64,000 nt of DNA from Limnobaculum allomyrinae. Lineage in GTDB: Bacteria > Pseudomonadota > Gammaproteobacteria > Enterobacterales > Enterobacteriaceae. Each line of letters begins with the position of its first letter. Positions within the stretch are counted from its first letter, which is position 1. Of the stretch, positions 60,068 through 64,000 are shown one piece after another. The DNA lies in contig NZ_JADRCR010000012.1 of assembly GCF_016649425.1 (NCBI RefSeq), positions 1 through 64,000 on the forward strand, written 5' to 3'. The notes beneath the pieces are model-generated. The model ran no database searches. It was given only the letters and a program-made list of their open reading frames with translations, and was not told the origin of the DNA. The position numbers and the translations under genes were made by a program.

Positions 60068-60649
60068 ATGAAATTCAATAAATATCTTTTAGCAACCGTT
60101 GTGGCAACGGCTTTAAGTAGTGCAGCTGTTCAGGCGGCTGATGGAACTATTACTTTTAACGGTACCGTGACGGATTCAGCCTGTACCACGATTACATCTG
60201 TTACTGCGGATACCGTAGAGCCAATTTCAGCTACGCTGACCTTGCCGCCAGTTACCACTACCACGCTGAACGCTGCGACAGGTACTTATGCTGGGCAGAC
60301 TCCGTTCTCTATCCAGTTAACCGGATGTGAATCAACAGCGGCATTGGGCAACGTTCGTGCACTCTTCACCACCGCCAACTCCCCGGCGAGTGATGCGCAT
60401 GCGATGGCGAATACGGCTCCTCCGGCTATGGCGGCAAAGAACGTTGGTGTTGCCATTATGCAGCAAAACGGCGTGATCCAAATTGACCTGAACGGCGGCG
60501 CGGCAACGGATCTGGGCGCAGCACTGCCTGTTTCACCGCTAGAGCAGAATATGGTGCTGCATTATAAGGCGGCCTATAAATCACTGGGTGGCACGGTGAC
60601 AGCCGGTGACGTGACGGGAGTGGCTGACTTCGTTATTTCCTATTTCTAA
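60068..60649 (+). CDS. Major fimbrial subunit (type 1 fimbria-like)
   Basis: 193 residues. Signal peptide ending AVQAA|DGTITFNG; the N-terminal donor strand is followed by GTVTDSACT and the paired cysteine in IQLTGCES, and the end is DVTGVADFVISYF with the usual aromatic-x-F pilin ending (penultimate tyrosine). The beta-strand rich, alanine/threonine-rich core fits FimA-type pilins. Exported by Sec, carried by the chaperone (from 63390) to the usher (60745-63345). Followed by a strong hairpin that should lower read-through into the usher gene. Confidence 0.9.
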   Translation: MKFNKYLLATVVATALSSAAVQAADGTITFNGTVTDSACTTITSVTADTVEPISATLTLPPVTTTTLNAATGTYAGQTPFSIQLTGCESTAALGNVRALFTTANSPASDAHAMANTAPPAMAAKNVGVAIMQQNGVIQIDLNGGAATDLGAALPVSPLEQNMVLHYKAAYKSLGGTVTAGDVTGVADFVISYF

Positions 60650-60681
60650 TTACGAAATAGCCCAAGTCAGATATTAAAAAA

Positions 60682-60708
60682 CCCCCACGACAGTGATTGT
60701 CGTGGGGG
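60682..60708 (+). terminator. Attenuator hairpin between pilin and usher genes
   Basis: Perfect 11-bp stem CCCCCACGACA/TGTCGTGGGGG with GTGAT loop and no U-run on the plus strand. Such hairpins protect pilin mRNA ends and reduce usher expression. Confidence 0.7.
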
Positions 60709-60744
60709 GTATGAAATGACTTAACGGACTGAGAGAAAGTCAAA

Positions 60745-63345
60745 ATGATAAAGTTATCTAAGCGAATGACCATAAATAAACAATGTACTTTATCGGTTAT
60801 TGCAGCATCGATTTTACTGTCATTTTCTTCTGGCGTGTGGGCAGAAGAAAATGACAGTGAATTTGAAAGTGCGTTTTTGCGAAAAGACAAGAATGGCGCT
60901 TCGCCAGACATCTTTCTCTACAAAAATGCCATTGCACCCGGAATGAAACGGGTGGAAGTGGTGGTCAATGACCGGATCACCGATGTGTATGAAGTGAATT
61001 TTGTTCCTCAGTCACAGGGTAGGCAGGTTGTGCCCTGTCTGAATCGTCGGTTGTTGAATGACGCCGGAGTTAAAACCGAACTGTATGACAACTGGCGGAC
61101 GTCACTAAAAAATAAAGAAGCTCCTTCAGAAGCATCAGCCGTTTGTGATGATTTAGAACAGCGTATTCCGGCAGCCAGAGTTTTTTATGATGATGCACAT
61201 CAGCAACTGCGTCTGACCTTGCCGCAGGAAGCGGTGAATAGTCAACGCTTTCAGATGATTTCACCTAAAGAATGGGATGACGGTACACCAACGTTACGTA
61301 CTGCTTATAACGGCTATTTTTATCATTCCCGACAGAAGAACAGCGGCAGTGATGGCGGGCGGAATATTAACAACAGCGCTTTCGTTAGTCTCAATAGTAC
61401 CGCCAGTTTTGGTGCCTGGCGGGTCTATAGCTTTGATACCTTTAACAAGAATCCGGATCGGGGCTGGCAGAGTAACCATGATCGGTTGTATGCCGAGAGA
61501 AATATTGTTTCGCTGAGTTCCAAAATATCTGCAGGGGATATTTATACCTACACTCCCAGCAATATCATGGGGGTTATTCCACTGCGGGGTTTTACTCTGG
61601 GTACTAATGAACGCATGTTGCTGGAGTCGCAATTTACTTATGCGCCGGTTATTCGGGGAACAGCCCGCACTAACGCCCGTTTGATTGTACGCCAGCGCGG
61701 CAACATCATCTACAGCAGTACGTTGACACCAGGTCCGTTTGCCATTGACGACATGTACTCCGGGCAGATAGGCACCGACCTCGACGTGATGGTGGAAGAA
61801 ACCGACGGTACTGAGCAAAAGTTCACCGTCCCCTACACCTCGCTCCCCAATATGATACGCCCCGGCGCGATGCGCTATAGCCTGTCGGTCGGGGAATATA
61901 GAAACAACAACCAGTCCGAGACGCCCATCATGGGGGCGCTCAGCCTGGAACGGGGGTTTGAGGCCTTTACCCTGAACGCCGCAGGACTGGGGGCGGACGA
62001 CTATCAGTCCGTGGCTGCAGGCGTCGCCTGGAACGTCGGCAACGTAGGTGCCTTCTCGCTAGACGTTGCTCAGGCGCGCTATACCTATGATGAGGTCTCG
62101 AACCTGTACGACAAGGAAACCAAGAACGGCACCGCGGTGCGTCTACTGTACGCCAAGCAGTTCGACAACACTGACACCGGCCTGCGCATTCTCGGCTACC
62201 AGTACCGTTCGGAGCACTTTCTCTCTTTCTCGGAGTTCAATAGCCGCAACCACCACCGCAAGGACGGCTACGACAATGAGTATGAGGATGGCGACAGCCT
62301 GTGGAACAAGCGTCGCCGCAGCCGCCTAGAGGTCAACGTCAACCAGGGCATGCAGGAGTACGGCAGCCTCTATCTGACGCTGAGCCAAGACCGCTACTAC
62401 GGCACGTCGGAAAAGACCATTTCAGCCTCCGCCGGCTACGGCTTTATGGCCGGGCCCGCCAGCGTCAGTTTGGCGTACACCTATAACAAAAACGGTAAGG
62501 GTGACAACGATAACTCCCTTAACCTCGGAGTCAGCATTCCGCTGCGCTGGGGCGAGCGTGACCGAAACTACAACTCGGTTAACTACAACCTGACGCGCAA
62601 TAAAGATAACCGTTACAGCCAGTCCGTCGGCCTCTCGGGCAGCAGTCAGAACAGTCCGCTGTCCTACAGCCTGAATGTGCAGAAAGACTACAAGGACAAG
62701 TTCAGCGAGTCGGCGTCATTAGGCTACAACTCCAACTTGGTCACCCTGAACGGCTCCGTTAGCCACAGCAATTATTCGGACCAGTTCTCGGCGGGCATGT
62801 CGGGCGGACTGGTGCTGTACAAGGGGGGAGCGATTCTGGCTCCAAGGATGGGTGACACTATCGCGATTATCGAAACTCCGGGAGCGTCCAACATCGGCGT
62901 GTCGGGCAGTACCAACAAGACCGACTACTTTGGCCGGGCCATCGTCAACTACCTGAGTCCTTACCGCTACAACACCGTCGGGTTGGACACCACTGATGCG
63001 CCGACGGTCGAGCTTAAAGAGTCGAGCCGCAAGGTTGTGCCGACCGAGGGGGCCGCCGTGCTGTTGCGCTTCTCCACCCGGGTTGGGCGCAGGGCGATGG
63101 TGATTATCCAGGAACCGCACTCGGTACCGGTGGGCGCTATTGTCACCGCTGAGGGGCAGGACGAGGAGGTGGGCATTGTCGGCAACGGCGGGTTGGCCTA
63201 CCTGACAGGAATGGATGCGCGCCGCGACGAGACGCTGACCGTCTCTTGGGGCAAAGACATGCAGTGTAAATTCACGCTGCCGAAGCTGCCCGAGGGCGAT
63301 ACCGAGTCCCAGTGGCATACCAAGATACCGGTGGACTGCCTCTAG
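60745..63345 (+). CDS. Fimbrial outer-membrane usher
   Basis: 866 residues, typical length. Signal peptide ending SSGVWA. N-terminal chaperone-binding domain (FESAFLRKDKNGASPDIFLY), a 24-strand beta-barrel with plug (PVIRGTARTNARLIVRQRGN, IIYSSTLTPGPFAIDDMYSG), then VPYTSLPNMIRPGAMRYSLS and C-terminal domains (EGAAVLLRFSTRVGRRAMVI, GKDMQCKFTLP). Base use changes within the gene: before about 61700 it resembles the AT-richer upstream gene, after it is much richer in G and C, as is the chaperone gene. This suggests a recombinant usher with its N-terminal part from one operon and the rest from another. The reading frame is intact throughout. Confidence 0.93.
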   Translation: MIKLSKRMTINKQCTLSVIAASILLSFSSGVWAEENDSEFESAFLRKDKNGASPDIFLYKNAIAPGMKRVEVVVNDRITDVYEVNFVPQSQGRQVVPCLNRRLLNDAGVKTELYDNWRTSLKNKEAPSEASAVCDDLEQRIPAARVFYDDAHQQLRLTLPQEAVNSQRFQMISPKEWDDGTPTLRTAYNGYFYHSRQKNSGSDGGRNINNSAFVSLNSTASFGAWRVYSFDTFNKNPDRGWQSNHDRLYAERNIVSLSSKISAGDIYTYTPSNIMGVIPLRGFTLGTNERMLLESQFTYAPVIRGTARTNARLIVRQRGNIIYSSTLTPGPFAIDDMYSGQIGTDLDVMVEETDGTEQKFTVPYTSLPNMIRPGAMRYSLSVGEYRNNNQSETPIMGALSLERGFEAFTLNAAGLGADDYQSVAAGVAWNVGNVGAFSLDVAQARYTYDEVSNLYDKETKNGTAVRLLYAKQFDNTDTGLRILGYQYRSEHFLSFSEFNSRNHHRKDGYDNEYEDGDSLWNKRRRSRLEVNVNQGMQEYGSLYLTLSQDRYYGTSEKTISASAGYGFMAGPASVSLAYTYNKNGKGDNDNSLNLGVSIPLRWGERDRNYNSVNYNLTRNKDNRYSQSVGLSGSSQNSPLSYSLNVQKDYKDKFSESASLGYNSNLVTLNGSVSHSNYSDQFSAGMSGGLVLYKGGAILAPRMGDTIAIIETPGASNIGVSGSTNKTDYFGRAIVNYLSPYRYNTVGLDTTDAPTVELKESSRKVVPTEGAAVLLRFSTRVGRRAMVIIQEPHSVPVGAIVTAEGQDEEVGIVGNGGLAYLTGMDARRDETLTVSWGKDMQCKFTLPKLPEGDTESQWHTKIPVDCL

Positions 63346-63389
63346 TCGGTGGAACACCCGATGAATACGTAAATAAAGGAAGTGAAACC

Positions 63390-64000
63390 ATGTTTTTGAT
63401 GACCCTGAAGAAAATGAAGCGTACCACGCTTATAGCCTCTGCTCTGGGTGCGCTGCTGCTGTCGGCCCAGACCTATGGTGCGGTTCGTCCACAGCTGACC
63501 CGCATAGTGGCCTACGCTGAGGACAAGGAAACGCCGATTGAGGTGATTAACGAAAGTCAGGAAACCTACCTTATTCAGTCGTGGTTGGAGGATATCAAAG
63601 GCAACGAGAACAACCTGCCGCTGGTGCTGACGCCGCCGGTGATGAAAATCGGCGGCAAGCAGGAGGGTAAACTGCGCTTGGTGGTGCTGCCAGCGGAAAT
63701 TCCGCAGGACAGGGAATCGGTGTACTGGTTGTCGATTCAGGAAATCCCGCCGAAGGCCAAAGACGGCGGTGAGAACAAGCTGGTGCTGGCTATCCGCAGC
63801 CGGCTGAAGGTATTTGTGCGCCCGAAGGGGCTGGACAAAACCCAGGCTGCGGACGCGGTGAAATCGTTGAGCTGGACCGTGGAGCGTGAAGGTGGCGAAG
63901 TGTGGCTGAGGGCCACCAACCCCACGCCGTACCACGTGAGCTTCGGCAGGCTGGAGCTGAAAGCGGACGGCACAAAAGGTATCACGCTGGACGACAAGAC
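63390..64000 (+). CDS. Periplasmic fimbrial chaperone (partial, cut by window end)
   Basis: At least 203 codons from ATG at 63390 with AAGGAAGTG upstream. Signal peptide ending AQTYGA; then PapD/FimC-like features RPQLTRIVAYAEDKETPIEV, SQETYLIQSWLEDIKG, LPLVLTPPVMKIGGKQEGKL, and LPQDRESVYWLSIQEIPP-type block (here EIPQDRESVYWLSIQEIPPK). The conserved subunit-anchoring lysine lies in the KIGGKQEGKLRL stretch. The second domain is only partly inside the window. G+C-rich like the end of the usher gene. Confidence 0.92.
   Translation, partial: MFLMTLKKMKRTTLIASALGALLLSAQTYGAVRPQLTRIVAYAEDKETPIEVINESQETYLIQSWLEDIKGNENNLPLVLTPPVMKIGGKQEGKLRLVVLPAEIPQDRESVYWLSIQEIPPKAKDGGENKLVLAIRSRLKVFVRPKGLDKTQAADAVKSLSWTVEREGGEVWLRATNPTPYHVSFGRLELKADGTKGITLDDK

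Noticed and set aside
61294-61818. Minus-strand frames inside the usher gene (also 62719-63357 and 63342-63935)
   Set aside because: Long antisense frames are expected in this GC-richer coding DNA; the plus-strand usher and chaperone are certain.

Overview
The window is almost entirely plasmid DNA from a member of the Enterobacterales. It carries a nearly complete F-type (MOBF, type F T4SS) transfer region in F gene order, an F-like oriT, RepFIA-like and IncI/IncL-like replicon parts, FinO-family proteins, a plasmid umuDC operon, a ParA/RHH partition locus and several toxin-antitoxin loci. The exact host genus cannot be fixed from sequence reading. Protein lengths and motifs are close to F but clearly diverged, so this is an F relative and not F itself. 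The last 4 kb is a chaperone-usher fimbrial cluster whose base composition changes inside the usher gene.

Layout. 1-3600: RepFIA-like initiator gene repE with few iterons in front of it and an incC-like iteron block behind it, a FinO-family gene, and a second initiator gene (IncI/IncL/FII-type RepA) preceded by an overlapping leader peptide; this second replicon sits directly behind traX. 3595-30741 (minus strand): traX, traI, traD, a TraS-position gene, traG, traH, a TrbF-position gene, trbB, traF, traN, trbC, traU, traW, trbI, traC, traV, three small genes between traB and traV, traB, traK, traE, traL, traA, traY. 30889-34540: control and origin region, with a PAS-HTH TraJ-like activator, a FinP-like antisense RNA facing its start codon, a divergent LuxR-type acyl-homoserine-lactone receptor with a small gene and a lipoprotein, then traM and oriT with helically phased GANTC sites and an F-like nic hairpin. 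34541-41340: the leading region, with a gene-X transglycosylase followed by minus-strand genes. Three of these genes sit behind copies of a hairpin-rich leader that looks like a single-stranded-DNA promoter, and they share an N-terminal motif.

41341-52180: LexA-controlled umuD with a frameshifted umuC, parA/parB with AT-rich inverted centromere repeats, small orphan genes, a candidate type I toxin-antitoxin locus, a serine resolvase, a 5'-truncated gene, parDE, and a minus-strand cluster of four small orphan genes. 52180-57110: a second, diverged copy of the RepFIA-like origin, with five iterons but only nine repE codons, a second FinO-family gene, decayed umuDC fused to a decayed resolvase, and a higBA module. 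57111-60060: a decayed IS26-like element, small genes and relics. 60068-64000: major fimbrial subunit, usher and the start of the chaperone (cut by the window end).

How it fits together: TraM/TraI/TraY act at oriT, and TraD couples the relaxosome to the TraC/TraG/TraB/TraK/TraV channel and pilus. TraJ-like drives the tra operon and is probably restrained by FinP plus one or both FinO proteins. The adjacent LuxR receptor suggests an added cell-density input to transfer or to mating-associated surface proteins. On entry into a recipient, the plus strand would be the transferred strand, and the leading-region genes all lie on the minus strand, as expected for genes transcribed from the incoming single strand.
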